NCBI RefSeq assembly: GCF_002939945.1
Contig: NZ_MDEB01000006.1
Span: 1 to 64,000, forward strand
Length of the DNA stretch: 64,000 nt
DNA from: Xanthomonas arboricola pv. populi
GTDB taxonomy: Bacteria > Pseudomonadota > Gammaproteobacteria > Xanthomonadales > Xanthomonadaceae
Reading direction: 5' to 3'
Part shown: positions 18,563 through 28,323 of the stretch, piece after piece
How the letters are laid out: each line of letters opens with the position of its first letter
Numbering within the stretch: position 1 is the first letter of the stretch
Program-made: the position numbers and the translations under genes
Notes under the pieces: generated by a model
Database searches by the model: none
The model's input: only the letters and a program-made list of their open reading frames with translations
What the model was told of the DNA's origin: nothing

Positions 18563-21313
18563 TCAGTGCGCGCCGAAACGCCAGTTCAGCTCCAGCATGT
18601 AGGAGCGGCCGTAGCCGGTGTAGTTGAAGATGTTGTAGTACGGGTAGCTGGTGTAGGTGCGGTCGCGCGGCGGCCGGGTGTCGGCCAGGTTGTTGACCGT
18701 GGCCGTCAGCGAGATGTCGTCGTTGAGCGCATAGTCCAGCGTGGCATTGAGCGTGGTCCACGCACCGACCTTGCGTGCGCCTTCCACCGCATACCCATCG
18801 GTGCTTTGTTGCGCCACGAAGTTGGGCGTGCGGCCATTGCGTTGACCGAACAACGTGGTGGTCCATGCGTCTTTCTGCCACGTCACCGAGGCGTTGACGA
18901 TACTGCGGAACTCGGAGGAGAAGAACGGTTCGCTGAGCAGGTCGCGCACCGGGTCCTGCGGGAACTGCTGGCTTTCGTGCTTGAGGGTGAGGTTGTATTG
19001 CGCATCGAAGACGAACAGGCCCCAGGATTCGGTCGCCAGGTTGTACGTCGCCTTGCTGAGCACGCCGGAGATTTCCTCGTTGGAGATATTGATCGGGTTG
19101 ATGCGGATGTTGCTCAAGCGGTTCGGTACCGGGGCATCGGCTGCGGTGCGATCGATGCGCGACAGCGCATCCACGCAGGTGGGCGAGCTGATATCCAGGC
19201 TGCCGAGACGGCAGGCCGATTCGGTCTGCAGCAGGTTGTCGGTGCTCAGGTCGCTGACTTTCTGGTCGATCTTGATGTTGTAGTAATCGGCGTTGACGCT
19301 GAAGCGCGCACTCGGCGACCACACCACGCCATAGCCCCAGGATTTTGCAGTGATCGACTGCAGGTCCCGATTGCCGGCGCGGCGTCCGGCGATCGAGGTG
19401 CCCGCGTAGGTGCAGTCGGCGATCGGCACGTTAGATTCTTCGACGGCGCACCGGTAGTAATCGTTGACGCCCTGGAAGAAGCCGCTGTCGCCAGCGAAGG
19501 AAAACGCCATGTCCGGTGCCTTGAACGCAGTGGCGTAGTTGCCGCGGAACAGCAGCGAATCGATCGGACGGAATTCCAGCGCGGCCTTGTAGGTGAACTT
19601 GGAATCGCCACCGCCGCCCTGGTTCTTGTAGTCGTCGAAGCGTCCGGACAGGTTGGCCGTCAGCGTCGAGAGGATCGGTACGCGCATTTCGAACGCCGCC
19701 GCCCAGTTGTCGCGCTTGCCGCTGCCCTGGGTGCCGGTCAGCTGGTAGAAGTCGCCGGCGATCACGCGTTGATCGGTCGGGTTTTCCCAATACTGGTTGC
19801 CCGCCTGCAGCACGCCGGCCACGCCGACCGCACCGGCCGGCAGGTTGAACAACTCGGTGTTGGTGAGCTGCAGGTTGAGGTTCTGGGTCCAGGTCCTGGA
19901 CTTGGTGCGGATCTCGTCGTTGAAGCTGCGGTATTGCGCCGGCGTCAATGCGCGATAGAAGTTGGCGTCGTTGGGCGAATAGATCGGATAGCCGTAGTAC
20001 TCGCCTTGCTGGGCCCCCAGGAACTGCTCGCGGAAGAAGTCTTCGATGCGATCGGCCAACGGCCACTGCTGGCGGCTGTCGATGCGGTATTCGGCGCGTG
20101 CGTAGTACGCATCGTAGGTCCAGTTGCTGGCGCCCAGCCCGCCCTTGATGCCGGCGGCGATGTTGTAGGAATCGGCAGTCTGGCGATCGTTGTTGAAGTC
20201 CAGGTTGCCGGTCTCTTCAGGCGCGAAGATGCGCTGGTAGCTCTCCAGTTGCTGGCTGTCCTGATTGTAGAAAAAGCCGCCGGTATCGGACGAGGTCTGC
20301 CAGAAGCGCGAGCCGCCGTTGACCTCCACCTTGGTGCGATTGAGCAGCAGCGTCGCGTAGCCTTGGGTGTTGTCGTTGAAGGCGTAGGTCAGGTTGGCGT
20401 AGCCGCTGGCGCTGCGTTCCTTGTTGAGGATGCTGGCGTAACCGGGCTCGGTGCGGCTGCTGCAGAAGTTGCCGCGATTGGCGCGGTTGTCGTATTGCAC
20501 CGTGCCGTTGAACAGCGGGCCCAGTGCATCGCAGTTTGCGGCACCGGGGTCGATGTAGGTGGTTGGCGTGTTGTGCAGCGCGATGCGCGAGCCGTAGCGC
20601 AGCGTGGGATCCGGATTGTCGGAGGTGGAATCGAAGTCGCGCCGCTGGTAGCCGTAGATCGGGTCCTGATTGTTGAGCTGCAGGCCCCAGACGATATCGG
20701 CCTTGCCGAGGGTGCTGCCGCCGGTGAGCTGGAAGCGCTGGTTGTTGCCGCCGCCACCGTCGTAGGTGCCCATGCGGTAATTCATCTGCACACCGTCGAC
20801 GTGCTTCTTCAGGATGATGTTGACCACACCGGCAATGGCGCTGGAGCCGTAAATCGAGGACTGGTTGCCGGGCGCCACGTCGATGCGTTCGACCATGCCC
20901 ACCGGCACGCTGGCCAGGTCGACGAAGTTGCTCTGGCCGTTGTAGAGCAGCGGGTAATCGGCCATCGGCCGGCCGTCGATCAGCACCAGGGTGAAGCCAG
21001 GATCCAGGCCGAGCAGGCTCAGCGACTTGGCGCCGGCGGTGAAGCCGCCACTGAACTGACCGTCCTGCACCGAGCCGGTGGCCATCGGCTGCGAGCGCAG
21101 CACATCGTAGACGTCCTTGAAGCCGCGGCGCTGGATGTCCTGGGCGGTGATCGAAAACACCGGGGTCGCGGTTTCGACCTGGGACCGGGGGATCAACGAC
21201 CCTGTCACCGTGACCTTGTCCAGTTGAGTCACTTCACCTGAATCCTGTGCCATCGCAAGCGATGGCATGGCCAGGGCGGCGCAGACGGCGTTGACCAACA
21301 AATGGCGCTTCAT
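18563..21313 (-). CDS. TonB-dependent outer-membrane receptor
   Basis: The 916-residue protein has a signal peptide (MKRHLLVNAVCAALAMPSLAMA), a TonB-box-like segment LDKVTVTGS just after it, and a plug domain with SITAQDIQRRGFKDVYDVLRSQP, LVLIDGRPM and SSIYGSSAIAGVVNIILKK. A beta-barrel follows that ends NWRFGAH rather than with a terminal Phe. GGGGNNQRFQL and many aromatic-alternating strands are barrel-typical. The ATG at 21313 has a GAGAGAGG ribosome-binding site. The ligand is unknown, and no Fur-like or sugar operon neighbour indicates it. Confidence 0.93.
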   Translation of the reverse strand: MKRHLLVNAVCAALAMPSLAMAQDSGEVTQLDKVTVTGSLIPRSQVETATPVFSITAQDIQRRGFKDVYDVLRSQPMATGSVQDGQFSGGFTAGAKSLSLLGLDPGFTLVLIDGRPMADYPLLYNGQSNFVDLASVPVGMVERIDVAPGNQSSIYGSSAIAGVVNIILKKHVDGVQMNYRMGTYDGGGGNNQRFQLTGGSTLGKADIVWGLQLNNQDPIYGYQRRDFDSTSDNPDPTLRYGSRIALHNTPTTYIDPGAANCDALGPLFNGTVQYDNRANRGNFCSSRTEPGYASILNKERSASGYANLTYAFNDNTQGYATLLLNRTKVEVNGGSRFWQTSSDTGGFFYNQDSQQLESYQRIFAPEETGNLDFNNDRQTADSYNIAAGIKGGLGASNWTYDAYYARAEYRIDSRQQWPLADRIEDFFREQFLGAQQGEYYGYPIYSPNDANFYRALTPAQYRSFNDEIRTKSRTWTQNLNLQLTNTELFNLPAGAVGVAGVLQAGNQYWENPTDQRVIAGDFYQLTGTQGSGKRDNWAAAFEMRVPILSTLTANLSGRFDDYKNQGGGGDSKFTYKAALEFRPIDSLLFRGNYATAFKAPDMAFSFAGDSGFFQGVNDYYRCAVEESNVPIADCTYAGTSIAGRRAGNRDLQSITAKSWGYGVVWSPSARFSVNADYYNIKIDQKVSDLSTDNLLQTESACRLGSLDISSPTCVDALSRIDRTAADAPVPNRLSNIRINPINISNEEISGVLSKATYNLATESWGLFVFDAQYNLTLKHESQQFPQDPVRDLLSEPFFSSEFRSIVNASVTWQKDAWTTTLFGQRNGRTPNFVAQQSTDGYAVEGARKVGAWTTLNATLDYALNDDISLTATVNNLADTRPPRDRTYTSYPYYNIFNYTGYGRSYMLELNWRFGAH

Positions 21314-21491
21314 GGAAACCTCTCTCTCCAAAGGTGTGGAACAGGGCGCGGCAATCGGGGGAAGGCCGCGTGGCATTGCTGTCAACGAAACGTTAACGAC
21401 ACCCCGACTCTACCCAGCCCCTGCGCCTCCGTATAGGCGAGATTGCTTAGATTTTGTGTCCCTTCACGCCTAGGCTAGGTATCCTTTGCTG

Positions 21492-23273
21492 ATGCTTAAA
21501 GCCGCGTTTGCTCTCTCCCTGCTGTGCACCCTGTTCGTTCCGCTGCAAGCGGTTGCCCGGGCGACCATCGACAAGATCGAAATCAAGGGCTTGGACGACG
21601 ACGCCGACGCCGAGATGATCGAGAACATCGAGGTCTCCCTGTCTCTGTATGAGGCCGTGGGCAAGGAGCAGGGCGAATCGCGACTGGAGTATCTGCTGGC
21701 GCAGGCCGAACGGCAGACGCGCGAGGCACTGGAACCGTTCGGCTATTACTCGCCGACCATCGATCTGGCCGCGCCGCGCGCCGGCGACAAGGTGACGGTG
21801 GTGATCACCGTGGAGCGCGGCGAGCCGGTGCGCGTGCGGCAGTCGCATATCTCCATCACCGGCTGGGCCGAGCAGGATCGTTACCTGGGCCAGGATCTCA
21901 AGCAGTTCGAACCGCGCGAAGGCCAGGTCTTCAGCCATCCGCAGTACGAGGCGAGCAAGGTGCGCATCACCCGCCGGCTGGCCGAGCGCGGTTACTTCGA
22001 TGCCGACTTCACCCAGCGCCGCGTCGCGGTGACGCGCGCCGAACACGCCGCCGATATCGATCTGAACTGGGACAGCGGCCGCCGCTACGACATGGGCAAG
22101 GTGCGCTTCGACTACGACTACTTCCGCCCCGGCCTGTTCGAGCCGTTGGTGTATTGGGACGAGGGCAGCTACTACCACGAAGGCAAGCTGGACCGCCTGC
22201 GCGAGTCGCTGACCAAGCTGGATTACTTCAGCACCATCGATATCCAGCCCAAGCCGGAAGAAGCCGACGACCAGGGCCGGGTGCCGGTGGATGTGAAACT
22301 CACCCGCGCCAAGCGCACCGTCTACACCTCGGGCTTGAGCTACGGCAGCGAGAGCGGCGCCGGTGTGCGTGGCGGCGTGGAGCGGCGCTACGTGAACTCG
22401 CGCGGCCACAAGATGGACACGCAGCTGGATTACGCGCAGAACCGCAAGAGCCTGACCACCAGCTACCGCGTGCCGGCGTTCCGCTGGCTGGATGGCTGGT
22501 ACACCGCCTCGGCGCGGCTCTACGACGAGCAGACCGACTACATCGACCTGCGCAACGTCAAACTCACCGGCAGCCGCAGCGGCCAGATCAACGAGCGCTG
22601 GAGTGCGATCGCCTCGATCAATGCCTTGCGCGAGCGCTGGCGGTTCAGCAGCGGCAGCGATTTCACCGATGCGGTCTACGAGACCTCCACGCTGATCTAT
22701 CCGCAGTTGCAGGTCAATTACGTCAATGTCGACGACCGCCTGTTTCCGCGCAGTGGCGTGTCCGGGCAGGCCTTCATCCGCGGCGGTGCCGAAGGCGCCG
22801 GCTCGGATACCAACTTCGGCCAGGTCTACGGCCAGCTGCGCTGGTTTCTGGGCGCCGGCGACAATGGCCGGGTGATCCTGCGCGGCGAAGGCGGCACCAC
22901 CTGGACCAGCGATCTGGTGGCGATGCCGCCGAGCCTGCGCTTCTTTGCCGGCGGCGCCAACAGCATCCGCGGCTATGCCTTCCGCGAAGTCGGCCCGCGC
23001 ACGCCCAAGCCGGACGAATTCGCGCTCGGTGCCAAGAACGTGGTCACCGCCAGCGCCGAATACGAGCATTACCTCAAGGGCGGCCCCTGGGGCGGCGCGG
23101 TGTTCGTCGATAGCGGCAGCGCCTTCGACGACACGCCCGACTGGCACACCGGTATCGGCTTCGGCCTGCGCTGGCGCTCGCCGGTGGGCCCGGTGCGCGT
23201 GGACATCGCGCATGGCCTGAACGACCCCGACTCGCAGTTCCAGCTCTATATCGATATCGGGGCCAACCTGTGA
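21492..23273 (+). CDS. tamA: Outer-membrane translocation assembly protein TamA
   Basis: The 593-residue Omp85 protein has a signal peptide (MLKAAFALSLLCTLFVPLQAVA). Three POTRA-like segments lie in residues 25-260, including KIEIKGLDD and YFDADFTQRRVAV. The barrel carries the Omp85 motif FFAGGANSIRGY near residue 490. The protein ends VDIAHGLNDPDSQFQLYIDIGANL, a barrel-closing strand. With TamB it helps move phospholipid and insert outer-membrane proteins. The ATG at 21492 is preferred; a TTG at 21486 precedes it. It overlaps tamB by four bases. Confidence 0.93.
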   Translation: MLKAAFALSLLCTLFVPLQAVARATIDKIEIKGLDDDADAEMIENIEVSLSLYEAVGKEQGESRLEYLLAQAERQTREALEPFGYYSPTIDLAAPRAGDKVTVVITVERGEPVRVRQSHISITGWAEQDRYLGQDLKQFEPREGQVFSHPQYEASKVRITRRLAERGYFDADFTQRRVAVTRAEHAADIDLNWDSGRRYDMGKVRFDYDYFRPGLFEPLVYWDEGSYYHEGKLDRLRESLTKLDYFSTIDIQPKPEEADDQGRVPVDVKLTRAKRTVYTSGLSYGSESGAGVRGGVERRYVNSRGHKMDTQLDYAQNRKSLTTSYRVPAFRWLDGWYTASARLYDEQTDYIDLRNVKLTGSRSGQINERWSAIASINALRERWRFSSGSDFTDAVYETSTLIYPQLQVNYVNVDDRLFPRSGVSGQAFIRGGAEGAGSDTNFGQVYGQLRWFLGAGDNGRVILRGEGGTTWTSDLVAMPPSLRFFAGGANSIRGYAFREVGPRTPKPDEFALGAKNVVTASAEYEHYLKGGPWGGAVFVDSGSAFDDTPDWHTGIGFGLRWRSPVGPVRVDIAHGLNDPDSQFQLYIDIGANL

Positions 23274-26200
23274 GCACGCCGACCCCTACGCCGCCCCCCG
23301 CCCCGCGCCGCACGCGTTTCTACCGCCGACGCCGGTTCTGGGTGGGCTCCGGGCTGACCGTGCTGGGGCTGGTAGTGCTGGCGCTGATCGCGGTGTACTG
23401 GTTGCTGCAGACCGTGGCCGGGCGCGATGTGTTGCTGGCCCAGGTCACCGCGCGCCTGCCGGTCGGTGCCACCTTTACCTATGGCAAGGTCGAGGGGCCG
23501 GTGGCCGGCCCGCTGACCTTGCGCGATGTCGATTTCCGTTATCAGGACATCCACTTCACCGCCGAGCGCGTGTACCTGGAACCGGACCTGCGCCCGCTGC
23601 TCGGGCGCAAGCTGCAACTGGATGCGGTGCAGGTCAGCAATGCCACCTTGAATCTGGGCAAGAGCGACGAGCCGTTCACGCTGCCGAGCTGGCCCGAGTC
23701 GCTGCCGCAGATCAACGTGCCGCTGGCGATCCAGGCCGACAAGATCGCTGTGGAGAACCTGCGCATCACCCAGCTGCAGCAGCCGATGATCGTCCTGCAC
23801 ACCGTGCAGGGCGGGCTGGAAGTGGCCACCGGCGAACTGCGCACGCGCAATCTGGTGGTCGATACCGACATGGGCGACTTCCGCCTGCACGGCGACTATG
23901 TGCCCAACGACGATTACCGCGCCGACCTCACCGCCACCGCGGTGCTGCCGGCCGCACGCGGGCGCACCCCGGCCAGCCTGGGGCTGGTTGCACGCGGCGA
24001 TCTGGACAAGATGGAAGTGGCCATTGCCGGCCGCGCGCCGGCACCGCTGCAGGCCAGCCTGGTGTTCACCGGGCGCGACGACCCGACCTGGGCCTTCAAG
24101 GCTGTCACCGAGGCGCTGGATACCTCGCTGCTGATGCCGGCCACCAACGGGCAGTACGCCGCCCCGGCCACACCGATCGCACTGAATCTGCAGGCCTCCG
24201 GCAAGGGCGGCAACGCCGACCTGCAAGGCAGCGTCAAGCAGGGCGAGTTGAGCGCCACCTTGCAGCCCTCGCACATCAGCCTGCTGGACCAGGTGATCAC
24301 GGTCGAGCCGTTGGTGATCGATGCCTTCGAAGGCCGCGCGCAGTTGCGTGGCACTGCGGATTTTCGCGATACGCAGAATCCGAGCTTCCGTTTTGCGGTC
24401 AACGCCAGCGGCCTGCGCTTCACCCCGACGCCGGACCCGGCCACCCCCGATGCGCCGGTGGTCCCGGTCGAACTGGTCGACGCGCGTCTGGGCGTGGCCG
24501 GCACCTTGAAGGCGTGGGCGGCGATCGGCCGCGCCACGCTGGAGCGCGACGGGCAGCAGGCCGCACTGGTGTTCGACAGCCGCGGCAACGATCAGCGTGC
24601 GCAGCTCAAGCAGGTGCAGGCCAAGACCCCGGGCGGCTCGCTGGATCTCACCGGCGAAGTGGGCTGGACGCCGGAGCTGCAATGGGATGTCACTGCCCAG
24701 CTGGCCAAGTTCGATCCGGGCTATTTTGCGCCAGGCTGGAATGGCAATCTGTCCGGCAAGGTCGCCTCCAAGGGCCGCCAGCTGCCGGCACCGGCCGGTG
24801 GTGTGTCGCCGGGCTTCGAGGCCACTGCGGATATTCCAAGCTTGACCGGCCAGCTGCGTCAACGCGCGCTGTCGGCCAACGGCAAGTTCGCCTTGCGTGG
24901 TGAACAGGGCGAGGGCCAATTGCAGCTGTCGCTGGGCAATAGCCGCATCACTGCCAAGGGCAAGGTCGGCGACCAGCTGGACATCGCCGCGCAATTGCAG
25001 CCGCTGCAGCTGGACGATGTCTTGCCCGGCGCCACCGGCACGATGCGCGGGCAACTGCAGGTCAGCGGCAAGCGCGATGCCCCGGACATCACTGCCGACA
25101 TTGTCGGCAACGGCTTGCGCTGGAACGACTACAGCGCGCATGGCATCAGCCTGCGTGGGCGTCTGCCGTGGCGCGGCAGCGACGGACAACTGGCATTGCA
25201 GGGCACCGCGATCGAAGCCGGCGTGGTACTGGACAGCGTGCGTGTGCAGGCACGCGGTGCGGTGGAAGCGCTGCGCCTGGATGCCGATATCGCCAACAGC
25301 ATGGCCAACGTTGCGCTGCAGGGCGATGTCCGTCGCAACGGCGAGCGCTGGCAGGGCCAGGTTGCCACGCTGCGGATCGCACCGGCCAAGGGCGATGCCT
25401 GGGCGCTGCGCCAGCCGGCGCAATTCAGCACCGACGGCGCGGCATTTACCCTGTCCGACACCTGCCTGGGCGCGGCCACCGGCGGCGCGCTGTGCGCCAG
25501 CGCCAACTGGCCGCGCGAGGGCATGGTGGTGCATGGCGATGCGCTGCCGCTGTCGCTGGTGCAGCCGTGGTTGCCCAAGCAGCAGGGGCGACAGATCTAC
25601 CTGCGCGGCGAGCTTGCGCTCGATGGCAGCTTCAAGCCGCGCGGCAATGCCTGGGAAGGCTCGTTCCGCCTCGCCTCGCCCGAAGGCGGCATCCGCCTGG
25701 GCGAAACCCGCTACGCGGCGGTGGCGGGCAATCCCAACCGCGGCGAGTTGCTGCGCTACGACCAGTTCAGCGTGCAGGCCGATTTCACCCCGCAGCAGAT
25801 CCAGGCCAAGCTGGGTATCGGCTTCCAGGGTGCCGGCTTTGTCGATGCCAAGTTCAACACCGGCTGGGATGCGTACGCGCCGCTCAACGGCGAGCTGTAT
25901 CTCAATATGTCGCGGCTGTACTGGCTGGAGCTGGTGGTGGCCGATGTGGTGCAGCCCAAGGGCCTGGTCGAAGGCCATGTGAGCCTGCGCGGCACCCGCG
26001 ACAAACCGCTGCTGGGCGGCGATGCCACCTTGAGCAACTTCACTGCCGAATATCCCTCGATGGGGTTGACCCTGAGCGAGGGCAAGGGACGCTTCGACGC
26101 GCTGCCGGATGGCTCGGCCAAGATCACCGCATCGGCCAAGTCCGGCGAAGGCACGCTCAACATCGATGGCGGGCTATCGTGGTTCGGCACCAGCACGCCG

Positions 26201-27130
26201 TTGCTGCTGAATATCCGCGGCCAGAACGTGCTGGCCTACAACACCAGCGAGTTGCGCATCATCGCCAACCCGGACATGCAGTTCGGCATCACCGACAACA
26301 CCATGCAACTGCGCGGCAAGGTCACCGTGCCCGAAGCCGATATCGACCTGGAACGCCTGGATCGCGGCACCTCGGTGTCCGAGGACGTGGTGGTGCTGGA
26401 CCCGGTGGACCCGGAAGAAGCGCCGGCCTCGCCGCTGGATATGGACCTGGCCATCGTGCTTGGCGACAAGGTCAACATGAGCGGCTTCGGCCTGAAGGGT
26501 GGACTGAGCGGGCAGATGCAGATCCGCGCGCGCCCGGGCCGCGAGATGACCGCCAACGGCGGGCTGGACGTGCGCGGCCGCTACAAGGCCTACGGCCAGG
26601 ACCTGACCATCAGTCGCGGCCAGCTGACCTGGAACAACAACATCGTCTCCGACCCGCGCGTGAGCCTGCGCGCCGAACGCAAGGTTGGCGATGTCACCGC
26701 CGGCATCGACGTCAGCGGACGCGCCGAATCGCCGCGTGCCGATGTGTGGTCGGAACCGGCGATGTCGCAATCCGAAGCACTGTCCTACCTGGTGCTCGGC
26801 CGCGGCCTGTCCACCGCCAGCAGCGACGAAACCCAGCAGGTCAGCGCCGCCTCGGCCGCGCTGTCGGCCGGCAGCAGCCTGATCGCCTCGCAGATCGGCG
26901 CCAAGCTCGGCCTGGACGAAGCCGGCGTCAGCGAATCCAGCACCGTCGGCTCGGTGGTGGGCTTCGGCAAGTACCTCTCGCCCAAACTCTATGTCGGCTA
27001 CGGTGTCTCGATGGTCGGCAGCGGCTCGGTACTGACGCTGAAATACCTGCTCAGCCGTGGCTTCGATGTGGAAGCCGAATCCAGCACGGTGGAGACCAAG
27101 GGCTCGGTGAACTGGCGGCGGGAGAAGTAG
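23270..27130 (+). CDS. tamB: Translocation and assembly module TamB (AsmA-like bridge protein)
   Basis: The 1286-residue protein starts with GTG and has an N-terminal membrane anchor (residues 23-47, GSGLTVLGLVVLALIAVYWLL). About 900 residues of repeating beta-strand (beta-taco groove) follow, then the conserved C-terminal DUF490 domain with ADVWSEPAMSQSEALSYLVLGR and LSPKLYVGYGVSM. It spans the periplasm from the inner membrane to TamA. The GTGA overlap with tamA shows translational coupling. Length and order match the gammaproteobacterial tam operon. Confidence 0.93.
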   Translation: MSTPTPTPPPAPRRTRFYRRRRFWVGSGLTVLGLVVLALIAVYWLLQTVAGRDVLLAQVTARLPVGATFTYGKVEGPVAGPLTLRDVDFRYQDIHFTAERVYLEPDLRPLLGRKLQLDAVQVSNATLNLGKSDEPFTLPSWPESLPQINVPLAIQADKIAVENLRITQLQQPMIVLHTVQGGLEVATGELRTRNLVVDTDMGDFRLHGDYVPNDDYRADLTATAVLPAARGRTPASLGLVARGDLDKMEVAIAGRAPAPLQASLVFTGRDDPTWAFKAVTEALDTSLLMPATNGQYAAPATPIALNLQASGKGGNADLQGSVKQGELSATLQPSHISLLDQVITVEPLVIDAFEGRAQLRGTADFRDTQNPSFRFAVNASGLRFTPTPDPATPDAPVVPVELVDARLGVAGTLKAWAAIGRATLERDGQQAALVFDSRGNDQRAQLKQVQAKTPGGSLDLTGEVGWTPELQWDVTAQLAKFDPGYFAPGWNGNLSGKVASKGRQLPAPAGGVSPGFEATADIPSLTGQLRQRALSANGKFALRGEQGEGQLQLSLGNSRITAKGKVGDQLDIAAQLQPLQLDDVLPGATGTMRGQLQVSGKRDAPDITADIVGNGLRWNDYSAHGISLRGRLPWRGSDGQLALQGTAIEAGVVLDSVRVQARGAVEALRLDADIANSMANVALQGDVRRNGERWQGQVATLRIAPAKGDAWALRQPAQFSTDGAAFTLSDTCLGAATGGALCASANWPREGMVVHGDALPLSLVQPWLPKQQGRQIYLRGELALDGSFKPRGNAWEGSFRLASPEGGIRLGETRYAAVAGNPNRGELLRYDQFSVQADFTPQQIQAKLGIGFQGAGFVDAKFNTGWDAYAPLNGELYLNMSRLYWLELVVADVVQPKGLVEGHVSLRGTRDKPLLGGDATLSNFTAEYPSMGLTLSEGKGRFDALPDGSAKITASAKSGEGTLNIDGGLSWFGTSTPLLLNIRGQNVLAYNTSELRIIANPDMQFGITDNTMQLRGKVTVPEADIDLERLDRGTSVSEDVVVLDPVDPEEAPASPLDMDLAIVLGDKVNMSGFGLKGGLSGQMQIRARPGREMTANGGLDVRGRYKAYGQDLTISRGQLTWNNNIVSDPRVSLRAERKVGDVTAGIDVSGRAESPRADVWSEPAMSQSEALSYLVLGRGLSTASSDETQQVSAASAALSAGSSLIASQIGAKLGLDEAGVSESSTVGSVVGFGKYLSPKLYVGYGVSMVGSGSVLTLKYLLSRGFDVEAESSTVETKGSVNWRREK

Positions 27131-27428
27131 CAGCCAATCGTGCACCAGCGTATCGCGTGGCGTGCGTGGTGCTACTGCATCGCGTCAGGTCCAGGCCTGA
27201 CGCAATGCGGATATCCAGGGATGTTTGGTCACGCGTGCGAGACGACATCGCCAGGCCGAGCGCTGCGGTTATCTAGAACCGGCCCCGCCACATTGCCGTG
27301 CGGGACACGCCGACATCGTGCAGGCATTACGCACTCTTTATGCCGTTACATCGGCACGTGCCTAGCTCCTTTACGGCCGGCAGACCTACCTTGGCACTCC
27401 CGCACTGTGGTGCGTTGAGCCGAACACG
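27131..27428. other. Intergenic stretch with no recognised feature
   Basis: About 300 bases lie between tamB and the dehydroquinase-like genes. No family A or B repeat, convincing short gene or RNA is visible. It presumably holds the promoter of the three small genes downstream. Confidence 0.5.
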
Positions 27429-27863
27429 ATGTGTATCCTGATTTTGCAAGGTCCGCAGGCCGATCCGGCGCAGGTGGCGCCGATGCAGCTGCCCGAGTGT
27501 GCTGGCCGTGCATTGCGCACGCTGGCGTGTGCCGATGTCGATGGCTTGATCGCCGGCCTGCAGGCCGCCGGCGGCGATGCCGAGGTGGAACTGGTGTTGC
27601 TGGATTCGGGCGATCTGTCGCCGTCCGAGCGTGCGCAGGTGCATGCCACGGCATTGCGTGCGGCACTGGATGCGCTGCCTGCGCCGTACATCGAGCTGCA
27701 TACCGACGCGGCGCAGGAACTGGAGCCGTGGCTGCATCCGCAACATGCGCCGCTGGCGGTGGTGATTACGCCGCACGATGCGCCGCGCGCCTATGCGATG
27801 TCGTTGGGTATTGCCGCGCGCTGTCTGCCGTCCCCGTGCGCGCCCTTGCGCGCCGCTGCCTGA
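27429..27863 (+). CDS. Degenerate type II dehydroquinase-like protein 1
   Basis: A 144-residue protein with no signal peptide. Its order of segments follows AroQ (type II 3-dehydroquinate dehydratase): ILILQGPQ at the start (AroQ has NGPN), a helix ADVDGLIAGLQAAGGDAEVELVLLDSGD, then ALRAALDALPAPYIELH (AroQ: ALRDAL...PFIEVH) and a C-terminal YAMSLGIAA helix. The active-site Asn, the Arg/Tyr lid loop, the catalytic His of the THTSVALRDA block and the SN after EVH are absent. An enzyme activity is therefore unlikely. The family assignment is by eye. It forms an apparent operon with the next two genes. Confidence 0.6.
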   Translation: MCILILQGPQADPAQVAPMQLPECAGRALRTLACADVDGLIAGLQAAGGDAEVELVLLDSGDLSPSERAQVHATALRAALDALPAPYIELHTDAAQELEPWLHPQHAPLAVVITPHDAPRAYAMSLGIAARCLPSPCAPLRAAA

Positions 27864-27873
27864 GGAGGCTGCC

Positions 27874-28323
27874 ATGTCGATCATGATCGTGCGTGGGCCG
27901 GAGGCGGCGATGCCGCTGGTGCGTGGGCCGCAGCCGTTGCCGCGGGCCGTGATCCGGCAACTGGTGGCGTGCGCGGGGGATGCGGGCAAGACGGTGGCGT
28001 TGCGTGCCTGCGGGTCGGAGCAGGAGCTGCTGGATGCCTTGCGCGTGGCCGGGCAGGCGCGGATGGAAATCGCGTTGATCGATCCGGGCAGCTGCGTGGA
28101 CAGTGCCCGCCTGCACCGTGTGCTCGGCGCGTTGCCGTACCCGTTCGTTGAGGCCCACGACGATCGCGTGGACCGGCCGGAGCGTTGCCTGCCGGAGGGT
28201 GTCGGGCGACGCATCGCGACGGTGCGCGGTTACTGCGCGCAGAGCTATCTGCTCGGGCTGGAAATTGCGCTTGAACATCTGGGCTGCACGGAGATCCAGG
28301 GCGATGTCCACGTCGGTACCTGA
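27874..28323 (+). CDS. Degenerate type II dehydroquinase-like protein 2
   Basis: A 149-residue protein with a strong GAGGAGG ribosome-binding site. The resemblance to AroQ is clearer here: IMIVRGPE (NGPN position), VALRACGSEQELLDALRVAG (RQSNHEGELIDWI), IALIDPGSCVDSARLHRVLGALPYPFVEAH (IINPGGLTHTSVALRDAL..PFIEVH) and GYCAQSYLLGLEIALEHLG (GLGIQGYLLALRYL). The catalytic lid loop is missing, His of THTS is replaced (CVDS) and SN after the EVH position is DD. This looks like a pseudoenzyme retaining the fold. It overlaps the third gene by 20 bases. Confidence 0.65.
   Translation: MSIMIVRGPEAAMPLVRGPQPLPRAVIRQLVACAGDAGKTVALRACGSEQELLDALRVAGQARMEIALIDPGSCVDSARLHRVLGALPYPFVEAHDDRVDRPERCLPEGVGRRIATVRGYCAQSYLLGLEIALEHLGCTEIQGDVHVGT

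Noticed and set aside
18554..21241. 895-codon plus-strand frame opposite the TonB receptor
   Set aside because: Shadow of a clear receptor gene with signal peptide, plug and barrel; no ribosome-binding site or motif in the shadow.
23246..25978. 910-codon minus-strand frame opposite tamB
   Set aside because: Antisense shadow; His/Gln/Arg-rich product typical of complementary-strand translation.
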